Shown: piece after piece, positions 17,806 to 27,438 of the stretch | How positions within the stretch are numbered: position 1 is the stretch's first letter | Layout: each line of letters starts with the position of its first letter | Source: Candidatus Endomicrobium neocapritermitis | GTDB taxonomy: Bacteria; Elusimicrobiota; Endomicrobiia; Endomicrobiales; Endomicrobiaceae | Length of the DNA: 64,000 nucleotides | Direction of reading: 5' to 3' | Assembly: GCA_009778325.1 (NCBI GenBank) | Contig: WRJZ01000053.1 | Location: forward strand, 1 to 64,000 | Made by a program: the position numbers and the translations under genes | The notes under the pieces: model-generated | Told to the model about the DNA's origin: nothing | Seen by the model: the letters and a program-made list of their open reading frames with translations, nothing else | Database searches by the model: none

Positions 17806-18155
17806 TAAAGAATCATAACGGGAGCAAACTCGGAGTCACAAGTTCGCATAAAAAAGCCATGCTTCGCAACTTGGCCGCCGAATTGTTTCTCCATGAAAAA
17901 ATAACAACAACGCTGCCGAAAGCGAAAGAGCTTGTCAGTTACTCGGAAAAACTTGTCACAAAAGCAAAACCGGGAGATTTGAACGCGATAAGAGCTATTA
18001 ACGGTGAAATAAATAATAAAGATGTTGTAAAGAAAGTTTTTGAAGTTTTGGTTCCGAGATACAAAGAAAGAAAGGGCGGATACACGCAGATTCTTAAAGT
18101 CGGCCCGAGACGCGGCGATAGCGCGGAAATGGCTATTGTTAGATTGGTAATATAA
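17802..18155 (+). CDS. rplQ: 50S ribosomal protein L17
   Basis: Tunnel-exit-side protein. 117 residues. LGVTSSHKKAMLRNLAAELF and VLVPRYKERKGGYTQILKVG then PRRGDSAEMAIVRLV are diagnostic. ATG overlaps the rpoA stop (ATGA). Last gene of the ribosomal supercluster. Confidence 0.98.
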   Translation: MIKNHNGSKLGVTSSHKKAMLRNLAAELFLHEKITTTLPKAKELVSYSEKLVTKAKPGDLNAIRAINGEINNKDVVKKVFEVLVPRYKERKGGYTQILKVGPRRGDSAEMAIVRLVI

Positions 18156-18272
18156 ACGGCAGAAGTTCGGAAGTTTGGCAGCTCGGAAGTTCGGTAAAGA
18201 CAAAGGCAATGTCAAAGACAAAACAACCAAAGCTCCTCTGAGCTGCCAAGCTTCCAAGCTCTCTGAGCTTCT
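18156..18272. repeat. GGAAGTT-armed repeat with conserved core
   Basis: Left arm 18156-18192 (GAAGTTCGGAAGTTTGGCAG) pairs with right arm 18241-18272 (AGCTGCCAAGCTTCCAAGCT). The core 18193-18240 contains AAAGACAAAACAACC and AGCTCCTC. It separates the ribosomal cluster from mreB. Confidence 0.75.
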
Positions 18273-18288
18273 ATAACGGAGTTATAAA

Positions 18289-19317
18289 GTGTTTAATTAT
18301 TTATTAAGTTTGTTTTCAAATGATATGGGCATAGATTTGGGTACGGCCTCTGTTTTGGTCTATATAAAAGGGCAGGATATAGTGCTTAGAGAGCCGTCTG
18401 TCGTCGCTATGGAGAGAGATACGAAAAAAGTGCTGGCCATAGGAATCGAGGCAAAAAGAATGCTTGGAAAAACGCCCGCAAATATTACTGCCGTCAGGCC
18501 GTTGCGCAACGGCGTAATCGCTGATTTTGAAGCAACGGAAAGAATGATCAGATATTTTATAAAAAAAGTTCACAGCAGAAGAAGTCTTTTGCATCCCAGG
18601 GTAGTTATCGGAGTACCTTCCGGAATTACGGAAGTTGAAAGACGCGCCGTAAGAGAGTCTGCCGAGCAGGCGGGAGCAAGAGAAGTTTTTTTAATAGAAG
18701 AACCTATGGCGGCGGCAATCGGCGCGGGAATACCTATTCAGGAACCGGAAGGCAGCATGATAGTCGATATCGGCGGCGGAACGACTGAAGTCGCGGTTAT
18801 TTCGCTTGGCGGAATGGTTGTCGCGAAATCGCTTGGTATAGCCGGCGATGAAATGGACGAAGCCATAGTGCAGTACTTCAGAAGAAAATATAATCTTATA
18901 GTAGGCGACAATACGGCGGAAGACGTGAAGATGAAAGTAGGTTCGGTTTATCCTCTTGAAAAAGAGATGACCATGGACGTAAAAGGAAGAGACCAGGTTA
19001 CAGGTCTTCCTAAAACGGTAAAAATTACGTCTGAAGAAGTGAGATCGGCTCTTTCCGATCCTGTTAAAGCGATTATTGAAGTAGTGAAAAATACTCTGGA
19101 AGAAACGCCGGCGGAAATTGCGGCAGACCTTGTTGACCGCGGCATAATTTTAAGCGGAGGCGGTTCTCTTATAAAAGGCTTGCCGGAGCTTTTAGCGCGG
19201 GAAACCGAGCTTCCAGTAAATTTGGCGGACGATCCTCTTACATGCGTTGCAAGAGGCACAGGCATATATCTGGAAGAGTTGGACAATATAAAAAATTCCA
19301 AGAAAAATAACTTTTAG
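18289..19317 (+). CDS. mreB: Rod shape-determining protein MreB
   Basis: Actin-like filament that organises lateral wall synthesis under the inner membrane. 342 residues, GTG start 18289 with CGGAG upstream. Nucleotide-binding signatures: [20 protein letters not shown] (phosphate 1, about residue 14), [18 protein letters not shown] (phosphate 2) and [17 protein letters not shown] (adenosine). The N-terminal [13 protein letters not shown] is amphipathic and probably membrane-binding. First gene of mreBCD-mrdA-rodA. Confidence 0.98.
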   Translation: MFNYLLSLFSNDMGIDLGTASVLVYIKGQDIVLREPSVVAMERDTKKVLAIGIEAKRMLGKTPANITAVRPLRNGVIADFEATERMIRYFIKKVHSRRSLLHPRVVIGVPSGITEVERRAVRESAEQAGAREVFLIEEPMAAAIGAGIPIQEPEGSMIVDIGGGTTEVAVISLGGMVVAKSLGIAGDEMDEAIVQYFRRKYNLIVGDNTAEDVKMKVGSVYPLEKEMTMDVKGRDQVTGLPKTVKITSEEVRSALSDPVKAIIEVVKNTLEETPAEIAADLVDRGIILSGGGSLIKGLPELLARETELPVNLADDPLTCVARGTGIYLEELDNIKNSKKNNF

Positions 19318-19332
19318 GAATACTATTTTCAG

Positions 19333-19457
19333 GGTGAAGTGTGAAGTTTGAAGAGTGAAGTTGTTGTGTTTCGCCTTCGGCGAAACTTATTTTAGGTTTT
19401 TGCTTCGCAAAAACACATTAACTCCACACTCCACACTCCAAACTTCTAACTGTCCTA
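19333..19457. repeat. Three-way-junction repeat, copy 2 (GTGAAGT arms)
   Basis: Outer arms GTGAAGTGTGAAGTTTGAAG (about 19333-19362) and CTCCACACTCCACACTCCAA (about 19421-19450) are complementary. Inner hairpins: GTTTCGCC-TTC-GGCGAAAC (19368-19386) and GTTTTTGC-TTC-GCAAAAAC (19396-19414), with a 9-nt AT linker between. Confidence 0.85.
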
Positions 19458-19462
19458 AGAAA

Positions 19463-20302
19463 ATGCAAGAAAATCACAACTCTAAATATTCAAATATAGT
19501 TTTAATAATACTTCTTTTAGTAGGATTTCTTTTCATTGCCGTAAACATGACTCCTCCCATAAAATTAATTAAAAATTTTGTTTACTATGCCGCTTACCAT
19601 AATGTCAATGCCGCAAACCAAATATTTCAATCCGCAGGCAATTTCGCCGGTAATATTAAATCAATAGTTTATGTCAGCCAGGAAAATAATTTCTATAAGC
19701 AAAAAAATCAGGAGCTTATTGATAAGCTTAGAAATTATGAGGCTATGTGCGCTCAATATAATGAGCTTATACATCTTCTTGATATTGCTAAAATGAAAAA
19801 AACAAAGTCGGTTTTTGCCAGAGTTTCAGTCAGAGAGCCTGGAGAGTGGTATCAATGGCTGATTATTGACAAGGGTCTTAATCATAATCTTTACAACGAA
19901 CTTCCCGTTGTTGTTCCTGGACCTGACGGTACTTTGATGGCTTTGGGACGCATAGTCGAAACTTATAAGAATTCGGCAAAAGTCGCGCTTATTACAAATG
20001 CTTTATCGGCAGTTCCTGCTAAAATTAAAAATAAAAAAATAGATTGTCTTGCCGAAGGTTCTAACTCAGGTTTAATAAAAATAACTTATCTTCCGCTTCA
20101 GGCTGACATTGAAGTCGGCGATGTAATTGTAACAAGCCCTTTAAGTTCTGTTTTTTCAGAAGGCATATATATAGGAGTAGTAACAAGCGTTGCTACACAG
20201 CCGGCTCTTGATTTTCAGACTGCGACTGCCGAAGTTATGTTTGATTCGGACTCGCTTTATGAAGTTATTGTTTTGGTGCCGGAAGAAGAGGAAACGGAAT
20301 GA
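19463..20302 (+). CDS. mreC: Rod shape-determining protein MreC
   Basis: Bitopic periplasmic scaffold of the elongasome that activates PBP2-RodA. 279 residues from ATG 19463; the frame is open further upstream only through repeat sequence. One membrane helix (YSNIVLIILLLVGFLFIAVN, about residues 9-28), a coiled-coil (about 60-100) and the beta-domain with GVVTSVATQPALDFQTATAE near the end. Overlaps mreD by 4 nt. Confidence 0.93.
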   Translation: MQENHNSKYSNIVLIILLLVGFLFIAVNMTPPIKLIKNFVYYAAYHNVNAANQIFQSAGNFAGNIKSIVYVSQENNFYKQKNQELIDKLRNYEAMCAQYNELIHLLDIAKMKKTKSVFARVSVREPGEWYQWLIIDKGLNHNLYNELPVVVPGPDGTLMALGRIVETYKNSAKVALITNALSAVPAKIKNKKIDCLAEGSNSGLIKITYLPLQADIEVGDVIVTSPLSSVFSEGIYIGVVTSVATQPALDFQTATAEVMFDSDSLYEVIVLVPEEEETE

Positions 20303-20799
20303 GGAAAATACTATACTACATTTTCTTTTATGTTTTGTTCTGCCTTTTACAGTTTTTTTTCGGAAGGTATATCAATGTTTACGGCATATTTCCGAACTTC
20401 ATTTTGATAGCGGTTGTGTATCTTGGTCTTTCAAGAGGCAGACTGACCGGTGAAACAATGGGTTTTTTTCTGGGTCTTACATGGGACGCTTTTTCAACCG
20501 ATGTTTTCGGCGTGAGGGCGATAATGTTTACAGTTATCGGATATTTTGCCGGCATGATGAATAAAAGTTTTGACAAAGACCAGATTTTCACGCAAATTAT
20601 AGTCGTATTTTTTGCTAATGTGATTTACTGGGCAGGCTTTAGCCTTTTATATTACATAATCCCGGAAGGTTCAAGCAGCTATACACCTTTCGTCATAACA
20701 ATGCAGGGCTCAATAAAAATCGCCGTTACCGTTGTAATCACGCCTGTAATTTTCTATATTTTAAACGCTATGACAAAGTTTGGAAGAAAACACATATAA
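20299..20799 (+). CDS. mreD: Rod shape-determining protein MreD
   Basis: Polytopic inner-membrane protein of the elongasome. 166 residues with five or six hydrophobic segments. Typical pattern: FPNFILIAVVYLGLSRGRLT, then GFFLGLTWDAFSTDVFG (the GFxxGLxxD segment), and FGVRAIMFTVIGYFAG. ATG overlaps the mreC stop. Confidence 0.92.
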   Translation: MRKILYYIFFYVLFCLLQFFFGRYINVYGIFPNFILIAVVYLGLSRGRLTGETMGFFLGLTWDAFSTDVFGVRAIMFTVIGYFAGMMNKSFDKDQIFTQIIVVFFANVIYWAGFSLLYYIIPEGSSSYTPFVITMQGSIKIAVTVVITPVIFYILNAMTKFGRKHI

Positions 20800-20801
20800 A
20801 A

Positions 20802-20916
20802 GGCAATTACGAATGACGAATCAAAGACAAAACAAAAAAATAATTACAGATTACAATTTATTCGTAATTGCCGTTGTCGTTCGCTGTTGATTCGTCATTC
20901 GTAATTCGTAATTGTC
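20802..20916. repeat. AATTACG-armed inverted repeat
   Basis: GCAATTACGAATGACGAATC (20802-20822) pairs with GATTCGTCATTCGTAATTCG (20889-20908 and beyond). A second inner pair, AATTACAGATTACAATTTAT against ATTCGTAATTG, lies in the loop, which also holds AAAGACAAAAC like the class II core. Confidence 0.7.
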
Positions 20917-20934
20917 TTCATAGGGTATTTTTAA

Positions 20935-22755
20935 ATGGTTTGGCAGAGAGAAGATAAATTTTCATATGAAATGTTCTTGGAAAAACACAAGATAATACTT
21001 GTGTTTTTTATGTTTTTATTTGCGATTGTTTCTTTGAGAATTTTTTACCTTCAGATAATCAAAGGCGGAAATTACAGGAAAATTTCAGAACAGCAGAGAA
21101 TGCACAATACCCGGGAACGCGCTCCGCGCGGCATTATTTATTCGGACAGCGGCAGCATAATGGTAGGCAATGATTTTACTTATGTCGCTTTGTTCTATCC
21201 TTTTGAGCAGCAGAAAATGCCGTCTGAAGAAACTATAGCAGAGCTTAACAAAATTTTAAAAAGAGATATAAAGCCTAATATTGAGCAAGGGCGGCGCTTC
21301 GGAAGAGTGGTAAAACTTGCCGATAACTTATCAACGGAAGAAATGTTTAAAATACAGGAAAAAAAAATCTCGCTTCCGGGGATATCGGTTGTTAAAGAGC
21401 CTAAAAGAGTTTATTTTCTGGCGGAACCCAACAGCCACGTAACGGGCTATACCGGAGAAATAAGGGCTGACGAAATAGAAAAACTGTCGGATTACGGATA
21501 TAAAATAGGCGATTTTGTCGGCAGAGGCGGCATAGAGCAGGTGTACGACAGATTCCTGCAAGGCATTGACGGAGGATGGCAGATTGAAGTTAACGCTAAA
21601 GGATACCAGACAAAAGCTTTCCGGTATATTCCTCCGCAGATAGGCGCGGGAGTATATACCACGATAAATATGAAACTTCAGTCCGCGGCATATGAAGCTT
21701 TGAGGAATAGCCCTACCGGAAGAGGCGCTGCCATAGCCATAGACACAAGAACCGGAGCTGTAAAATTTTTGGTGTCATGTCCGGGTTTTGATACCAACAG
21801 AGTAAATACCAGGGATTTCTATAAATTTTTAAATGATAAAAATCTTCCTCTTTTCAACAGAGCTTTACAGGCATTGTATCCTCCCGGGTCAATATTCAAA
21901 ATTATAACTTTTGCGGCTGCGGTAGATTTGCTGAATATAGGGTGGTTAAAAGAAACGGAATACTGCACAGGCAGTTTTGAGCTCGGGGACAGATGGTATA
22001 ATTGCTGGCTAAAAACAGGCCACGGAAAAATGAATCTTATTTCGGCGATGGCGCAGTCGTGCAATGTTTATTTTTACCAGCTTGGTTTGAAACTCGGCGT
22101 AAGAAATCTCGAAAAATACGCCAAAAAATTTTATTTAGGCGAAAAAACCGGCATTGATTTGCCCGGCGAGAAAAGAGGGGTTATTCCCAATCCGGAATGG
22201 AAAAAGCTTCAAATGAAAATGTCGTGGCTTCAGGGCGACACGGTTATTCTTTCAATAGGACAGGGCGGGCTTTTGGTTACGCCGCTGCAAATGGCCAGTA
22301 TGATATGCGCCGTTGCCAACGGAGGAATATACTACAGACCTTTTGTCGTAGATAAAGTTGTGGATACAAACGGCGTGCAGCTTTACAAACATACTATAAG
22401 GATAAACGAGCCGATTGAGCTTTCGGAAACAACCTGGGAACTGCTGCACAAATCGCTTATTGAAGCCGTTGATAACGGAACCGGCAGGAGAAGCCAGCTT
22501 AAAGACGTTTTTATTGCCGGCAATCCCAAACCTGTCACGATAAAAGTTGCCGGAAAAACAGGCACGGCGCAGAATCCTCACGGCGATGACCACGCGTGGT
22601 TTGTGACATACGCTCCCGCGGACAACCCTGAGATAGCGATTGCGGTTATAGTTGAAAACGGCGGCGGCGGCGGGCTTAACGCCGTTCCGGTGGCGAGAAA
22701 AATATACGAGGCATACTTTAACGTGGAAGTCCCGGCGGAAGAGGAAAAAAAGTAA
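20935..22755 (+). CDS. mrdA: Penicillin-binding protein 2 (elongasome transpeptidase)
   Basis: Class B PBP cross-linking lateral-wall peptidoglycan with RodA. 606 residues: one N-terminal membrane helix (ILVFFMFLFAIVSLRIFYL, about 19-38), a pedestal/dimerisation domain with RAPRGIIYSDSG, and a transpeptidase domain. Active-site motifs: PPGSIFKI (SxxK, about residue 320), SCN in AQSCNVYFYQ, and KTGTAQNPHGDDHAW near the C-terminus. AGGG precedes ATG 20935. Confidence 0.96.
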   Translation: MVWQREDKFSYEMFLEKHKIILVFFMFLFAIVSLRIFYLQIIKGGNYRKISEQQRMHNTRERAPRGIIYSDSGSIMVGNDFTYVALFYPFEQQKMPSEETIAELNKILKRDIKPNIEQGRRFGRVVKLADNLSTEEMFKIQEKKISLPGISVVKEPKRVYFLAEPNSHVTGYTGEIRADEIEKLSDYGYKIGDFVGRGGIEQVYDRFLQGIDGGWQIEVNAKGYQTKAFRYIPPQIGAGVYTTINMKLQSAAYEALRNSPTGRGAAIAIDTRTGAVKFLVSCPGFDTNRVNTRDFYKFLNDKNLPLFNRALQALYPPGSIFKIITFAAAVDLLNIGWLKETEYCTGSFELGDRWYNCWLKTGHGKMNLISAMAQSCNVYFYQLGLKLGVRNLEKYAKKFYLGEKTGIDLPGEKRGVIPNPEWKKLQMKMSWLQGDTVILSIGQGGLLVTPLQMASMICAVANGGIYYRPFVVDKVVDTNGVQLYKHTIRINEPIELSETTWELLHKSLIEAVDNGTGRRSQLKDVFIAGNPKPVTIKVAGKTGTAQNPHGDDHAWFVTYAPADNPEIAIAVIVENGGGGGLNAVPVARKIYEAYFNVEVPAEEEKK

Positions 22756-22773
22756 TAATCTTAGTCGGTTATT

Positions 22774-22890
22774 AATGATAAATGGTTAACGGTTAATGGT
22801 TAATGAAGGAGCGCGCGAAGTGCGCCTGTTAATAAGCGGGGCTTTGCCCCGCACAACAATTTATCATTTATCGTTAACCATTAATCATTG
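22774..22890. repeat. Three-way-junction repeat, copy 3 (GGTTAAT arms)
   Basis: Outer arms: AATGATAAATGGTTAACGGT plus TAATGGTTAATGA (22774-22806) pair with ATCATTTATCGTTAACCATT plus AATCATTG (about 22861-22890). Hairpin 1 GCGC...GCGC (22811-22825), 10-nt linker, hairpin 2 GCGGGG-CTTTG-CCCCGC (22836-22852). Same core layout as copy 1 with wholly different stem sequences. Confidence 0.85.
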
Positions 22891-22908
22891 AATTTTTAAA
22901 GAGGACTA

Positions 22909-24258
22909 ATGAAAAAAGAAAAAAGTTTTTTATATAAGCTTGCCGGCGGCATAGACATATGGCTGCTTGCTTCGCTGTTCGCGCTGGTGACAATAGGCTC
23001 TTTATCGGTTTATTCTGCGAGTTATAATTACGGCGTTTCTGCAAAATATATAAGCGTTCAGCTTTTTGCTTTCGGGCTTGGGCTGGCGTTTATGTTTTTG
23101 CTTGCAAATGTAAACTATCAATATTACAGGCAGTTTGATAAGCAAATTTATATAATTTCTATTTTGCTCCTTGTTTCTGTATTAATTTTCGGGACGACGG
23201 TAAACGCCGCAAAAAGATGGATTAATTTCGGGTTTGCCTCATTTCAGCCGGTTGAAGCCGCAAAAATTTTATACATACTTGTGATAGCGTCATTTCTTGA
23301 TAAACATTGGAAAAGCATAAAAAAACCTTCAATCCTTATATATACTTTTTTGCTTCTGATAGGGCATTTTATCCTGATAATGATGCAGCCCGCGTTTTCG
23401 TCGACTTTGTCATATTTTCTTGTTACGCTTGTTCTTTTATATGCCGCGGGAACTGAACCGTTTTATCTTCTTTGCATAGGCATATTCGGAGGTCTCAGCG
23501 TCGGTGTGCCGCTGTTTATTGAATTTTTGAGACTTCAGCCTTTTGTCTCCGAGTACGGCTCGTTAACAGGCATGTTTATTAATTCGCTCCAGGCAAGCGT
23601 TATGGGAATTTTTTATGTCGCGGTTGCCGTAATCGCGATAATATTTTTTGTCTGGTGGTTTTTGTGGAAACTAAGAATAAGAATTTCAATAATATACCCG
23701 GCTCTGCTTGCCTTTGCCGTATTGTTCGGAAGCCTGGCGGCAATGTCCGTTGAAAAATCCATGAAAGATTACCAGCGTAAAAGAATGGTTGTTTTTTTAT
23801 ACCCTGAAACAGACCCGCGCGGAACCGGATACAATGTAATACAGTCAAAAATCGCCATGGGGTCGGGAAAATTTTTGGGTAAAGGATTTTTAAGAGGCAC
23901 GCAGACACAGCTCGGCTTTCTTCCTGAGCAGCATACGGATTTTATTTTTTCGGTGATCGGCGAAGAAGGCGGATGGGTTTTTTCACAGCTGACCATAATT
24001 TTATATCTCATATTTATATGGAGAGCTTTTGTTATTTCGCGTGAAGCCAGAGACAAATATGGTTCATACGTAGCTCTCGGCATTGCCGCGATGTTTACTT
24101 TTTACGCGGTCATAAATATAAGCATGGTTACGGGAATGATGCCCGTAGCGGGAATACCTCTTCTGTTTATTTCGTACGGAGGCTCTTCAATGCTTTCGTC
24201 GGTGTGCGCTGTGGGAATACTTACGTCTATTCATGCAAGGCGGCATACTTATTATTAA
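22909..24258 (+). CDS. rodA: Peptidoglycan glycosyltransferase RodA
   Basis: SEDS-family lipid II polymerase partnered with PBP2. 449 residues, about ten membrane helices. Family features: AKRWINFGFASFQPVEAAKI near residue 103, ETDPRGTGYNVIQSKIAMGS, then GKFLGKGFLRGTQTQLGFLP and EQHTDFIFSVIGEEGG, and the C-terminal GMMPVAGIPLLFISYGGSSM. Slightly longer than E. coli RodA (370) through extra loop sequence in the middle. AAAGAGGA precedes ATG 22909. Confidence 0.95.
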   Translation: MKKEKSFLYKLAGGIDIWLLASLFALVTIGSLSVYSASYNYGVSAKYISVQLFAFGLGLAFMFLLANVNYQYYRQFDKQIYIISILLLVSVLIFGTTVNAAKRWINFGFASFQPVEAAKILYILVIASFLDKHWKSIKKPSILIYTFLLLIGHFILIMMQPAFSSTLSYFLVTLVLLYAAGTEPFYLLCIGIFGGLSVGVPLFIEFLRLQPFVSEYGSLTGMFINSLQASVMGIFYVAVAVIAIIFFVWWFLWKLRIRISIIYPALLAFAVLFGSLAAMSVEKSMKDYQRKRMVVFLYPETDPRGTGYNVIQSKIAMGSGKFLGKGFLRGTQTQLGFLPEQHTDFIFSVIGEEGGWVFSQLTIILYLIFIWRAFVISREARDKYGSYVALGIAAMFTFYAVINISMVTGMMPVAGIPLLFISYGGSSMLSSVCAVGILTSIHARRHTYY

Positions 24259-24326
24259 CTGCAATTACGAATTACGAATGACGAATTACGAATCAACGGC
24301 AAAATGAAAAGTTCAAAAAGGATAAC

Positions 24327-24602
24327 ATGATTAAAAATATTTTTCTGTTAATACTGCTTCTTTTGTTTTTTTCTTCCAATGTGTTTTCTCATCCGGGGAA
24401 AACGGATGCGCAGGGCGGGCATAAGGACAATAAAAATATCAGCGGTTTAGGCTCATACCACTATCATCACGGCAGGCAAGCGCATCTTCATGAAGGCGGA
24501 GTATGCCCGTACGCCAAAAAAAATGAAGAAGCATCAAAACGTGAAAATCATTCCGGCCGCGAAAGAGTATTTCCTGAAACAAATAACGCGGCAGAAGAAT
24601 AA
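24327..24602 (+). CDS. Small exported YHYH-type protein
   Basis: 91 residues. An N-terminal signal peptide (KNIFLLILLLLFFSSNVFS, residues 3-21) is followed by HPGKTDAQGGHKDN and GSYHYHHGRQAHLHEGG, a His-rich motif typical of YHYH-domain proteins of unknown function, then CPYAKKNEE. The histidines and the Cys suggest periplasmic metal binding, but this is inference. AAAAAGGA precedes ATG 24327. It stands alone between rodA and the channel gene. Confidence 0.8.
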   Translation: MIKNIFLLILLLLFFSSNVFSHPGKTDAQGGHKDNKNISGLGSYHYHHGRQAHLHEGGVCPYAKKNEEASKRENHSGRERVFPETNNAAEE

Positions 24603-24639
24603 ACTTTTATAAATAAAGGATTTTATATATAATAATTTT

Positions 24640-25896
24640 ATGGAACTTGTAATAAGGTTTTTAAAATTTCTTAATGTGTCGGAACAGTATATCATGCCTG
24701 CTGCGGGAGTCTCTACGATTCTCCTGTTTATAGCTCTTTTGTGCCTGTCATGGCTCATCTTTAAGACGGCTTCCAAAAAATATCTTAAAAGTAAATACTT
24801 CCACCTGAAAAATCCGGAATGGTACAAGGCAATAAAAGATACGAATTTTCTTGCATCTTTCGGATATCTTGGTGCCGGAATAATAGCCAAAATGTTTGTA
24901 GATGTTTTTTTTCCTCAAACCTACGGCGCGTATAATCTTATCGCGCACAATATTGTCATTATATATTTTCAAATCTGCATTCTTTTAATTATCAATGAAG
25001 TGCTGACCATTACAATGATTGTTCTCGGCAAAAATCCCAATATTCCCGTCAAAGGGCTGGGGCAATTCTTAAAAATATTCGTAAACTTTTTCGGTATATT
25101 GATAATATTCGCTTTCCTGATAGGCAAAGAGCCCACTTATTTTATATCGGCCATTGGTATTGTCGCGTCTGTTTTGATGATAGTGTTTAAAGATACGATT
25201 CTCGGGCTTACCGCAAGCTGGCAGCTGTCGATGAACAATATGCTTCATATCGGCGACTGGATAGAAATGCCGTCGCACAATGCTAACGGAAATGTCATAG
25301 ATATTTCGCTGACGACCGTTTCGGTGCAAAACTGGGATAAAACTATTGTGACAATTCCCGCGTATGATCTTATATCCAAGTCGTTTATTAATTGGCGCGG
25401 GATGGATGAAGCCGGCGGCCGAAGAATCAAAAGAGCGATTAATATAGATATGCAGAGCATAAAATTCGTGAATGAAGAGATGCTCGCGCGTTTGAAAAAA
25501 ATCGCATTATTGAAAGATTATCTTACGGCAAAAGAAAATGAAATAAGAGAATACAATAAAATATACGATGTAAAAGGAAGTCTTTACAACGGAAGATATC
25601 TGACAAATATAGGAACTTTCCGGGCATACTGCCAAGCCTATTTAAAAAGCCGTCCGTACATAAATGATAAGCTTACCCTGATGGTCCGCCAGCTACAGCC
25701 AGGCCCTGAAGGACTGCCTCTCGAAATTTATTGTTTCACGTCAACCACCCAGTGGATACCTTATGAAAATTACCAGTCTGATATTTTCGACCATCTGTTA
25801 TCTATTATGGAAGAATTTGAACTTTACGTTTTCCAAAATCCCACAAGCGGAAATTTCAGAGCGCTTATCGCTTCAAATTCAAAATCCGCACAATGA
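24640..25896 (+). CDS. MscS-family mechanosensitive channel (YbdG-like)
   Basis: Inner-membrane channel that would release osmolytes on hypo-osmotic shock. 418 residues, close to E. coli YbdG. Four or five N-terminal membrane helices. The pore-lining helix and beta-domain junction are GIVASVLMIVFKDTILGLTA (about 181-200) followed by HIGDWIEMPSHNANGNVIDI. PAYDLISKSFINWRGMDEAG resembles YbdG. The nearest AAAGGA is about 19 nt before ATG 24640, so the ribosome-binding site is poor. Confidence 0.88.
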   Translation: MELVIRFLKFLNVSEQYIMPAAGVSTILLFIALLCLSWLIFKTASKKYLKSKYFHLKNPEWYKAIKDTNFLASFGYLGAGIIAKMFVDVFFPQTYGAYNLIAHNIVIIYFQICILLIINEVLTITMIVLGKNPNIPVKGLGQFLKIFVNFFGILIIFAFLIGKEPTYFISAIGIVASVLMIVFKDTILGLTASWQLSMNNMLHIGDWIEMPSHNANGNVIDISLTTVSVQNWDKTIVTIPAYDLISKSFINWRGMDEAGGRRIKRAINIDMQSIKFVNEEMLARLKKIALLKDYLTAKENEIREYNKIYDVKGSLYNGRYLTNIGTFRAYCQAYLKSRPYINDKLTLMVRQLQPGPEGLPLEIYCFTSTTQWIPYENYQSDIFDHLLSIMEEFELYVFQNPTSGNFRALIASNSKSAQ

Positions 25897-25925
25897 GAGA
25901 CTGCCGAAATTTTACCGGAGGAAAA

Positions 25926-26810
25926 ATGAAGAAGACGGCAATAATTTGTTTAGTATTCGTCTGTGTCATATCTTTCTTATATGCCGGCGCGTATGCGGAA
26001 AATAAAAAGGAGCCGAGAATGTTTAAATTCGGTAAAGCTGAAGTGTGGGCAATAGCCGACAGTATAAGAAAATCCGACCCTGGAATTTTTAGCGTAGGCC
26101 CTGAAGTGTACGAAAAATATTTAAAATCAGGTTCTCTTGAGTCGGCTGTCATGACTTTTATAATAAAAACCGGTAATGACATTATTTTGGTTGATACAGG
26201 TTTTGGCAATAAAGAAAGCATGCTGATGGACGGGCTTGGCAAAGCCGGCATAAAACCTGAGGATATTACGATTGTATTAATAACGCATATGCACCGCGAC
26301 CATATCGGCGGTTTGCTTTTTGAAGATAAGATTGCTTTTCCCAACGCGAAAGTCAAAATCGGAAGAATAGAGCGCGATTTTTGGATTGACGACAAGTCTG
26401 TTGGGCAATTTCCCGACCGCAAAGCAAATTTTGAACTCGCTAAAAAAGTAGCTGAAGCGTACGGAAGCGCCGTAGAAATTTTTGAATTCGGCGCCGAAGT
26501 CGCGCCCGGTATAACGGCGATTGACGCAAGCGGACATACGCCCGGACAGACTTCATATATACTTGAATCAAACGGCAAAAAAATTCAATTTATAGGGGAT
26601 ATTATCAATGCTCCGTTTTTGCAGCTGCCAAGGCCGGATATCAGCAGCAGGTTTGACATGAATCCCGAAAAAGCCGCCCTGACAAGAGAAAAGATTCTTT
26701 CGGAAGCGGCAAAAAATAAAACGGAAATTGCCGGAGCTCATATTGCTTTCCCCGGAATTGCAAGAATAAAAAGAGACGGCAAGCAGGGATTTGAATATAA
26801 GCTAAAATAA
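25926..26810 (+). CDS. Exported metallo-beta-lactamase-fold hydrolase
   Basis: 294 residues from ATG 25926, chosen because GGAGGA is directly upstream. Signal peptide: KKTAIICLVFVCVISFLYAG then AYAE. MBL fold: TFIIKTGNDIILVDTGFGNK, then THMHRDHIGG (metal site H-x-H-x-D-H, about residues 118-127), SGHTPGQTSY (third His) and GDIINAP (bridging Asp). The substrate cannot be read from sequence; related exported MBL proteins include lactonase-like enzymes. It follows the channel gene by 29 nt and may be co-transcribed. Confidence 0.85.
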   Translation: MKKTAIICLVFVCVISFLYAGAYAENKKEPRMFKFGKAEVWAIADSIRKSDPGIFSVGPEVYEKYLKSGSLESAVMTFIIKTGNDIILVDTGFGNKESMLMDGLGKAGIKPEDITIVLITHMHRDHIGGLLFEDKIAFPNAKVKIGRIERDFWIDDKSVGQFPDRKANFELAKKVAEAYGSAVEIFEFGAEVAPGITAIDASGHTPGQTSYILESNGKKIQFIGDIINAPFLQLPRPDISSRFDMNPEKAALTREKILSEAAKNKTEIAGAHIAFPGIARIKRDGKQGFEYKLK

Positions 26811-26826
26811 AATATTTGGGGCTTCT

Positions 26827-27438
26827 ATGTCGGAAATTACGAATATAAAAAACGGAACATGGATAAAACCTCCTGAAAAATTCATTTTAGGCGAAGACAG
26901 CGTCAAAATAACTACAAATCCGAATACCGGTTTCTGGCAGAAAACATATTGCGGTTTAAAAAATGATAATGCCCATGCTTTTGTTTTTGAAACTTATGAA
27001 AAATACTTTTCTTTTTACGCAAAAGTTAAATTTGATTATAAAAAACGTTTTGACCAATGCGGCGTTGTCATATATCAAAACAGCAATAATTGGTTTAAAG
27101 CTTCTGCTGAATATGAAAATGAAAAAATACAAAAACTCTGCAGCGTTGTAACAAATAACGGCTTTTCGGATTTAGCTTCGCAGGATATTAACGCTGACAT
27201 AAAAGAGCTGTACTTCCGTTTAAGCCGAAGGCATAATGATTTTCTTACGGAGTGGTCAAAAGACGGAAAAGAGTTTTATCGGATGAGAATGTTTCATTTG
27301 TTTCAGGGGTGTAAAAAAGTAAGTTTCGGAATATACGCGTCAAGTCCTTTGGATTCTTCGTTTGAAGCGGAGTTTTCAAATATGCGGCTTACCGAATGTG
27401 TTTGGGAAGAATATAGAACGGCAATTACAAATTACTAA
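26827..27438 (+). CDS. DUF1349 family protein
   Basis: 203 residues; beta-sandwich DUF1349 (concanavalin-like) by recognition of NPNTGFWQKTYCG, DQCGVVIYQNSNNWFKASAE and the C-terminal FGIYASSPLDSSFEAEFSNM. Function unknown; possibly carbohydrate-related. No signal peptide. ATG 26827 follows the hydrolase by 16 nt. The last seven residues (RTAITNY) and stop are encoded by the start of an AATTACG repeat, so the native C-terminus has been replaced. Confidence 0.8.
   Translation: MSEITNIKNGTWIKPPEKFILGEDSVKITTNPNTGFWQKTYCGLKNDNAHAFVFETYEKYFSFYAKVKFDYKKRFDQCGVVIYQNSNNWFKASAEYENEKIQKLCSVVTNNGFSDLASQDINADIKELYFRLSRRHNDFLTEWSKDGKEFYRMRMFHLFQGCKKVSFGIYASSPLDSSFEAEFSNMRLTECVWEEYRTAITNY

Noticed and set aside
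17412-18257. 281-codon minus-strand frame opposite rpoA/rplQ
   Set aside because: Spans two certain genes in antisense and includes an intergenic repeat; codon pattern mirrors the sense genes.
25865-26578. 237-codon minus-strand frame opposite the metallo-hydrolase gene
   Set aside because: Shadow of a gene with clear metal-binding motifs on the plus strand; no motif of its own.
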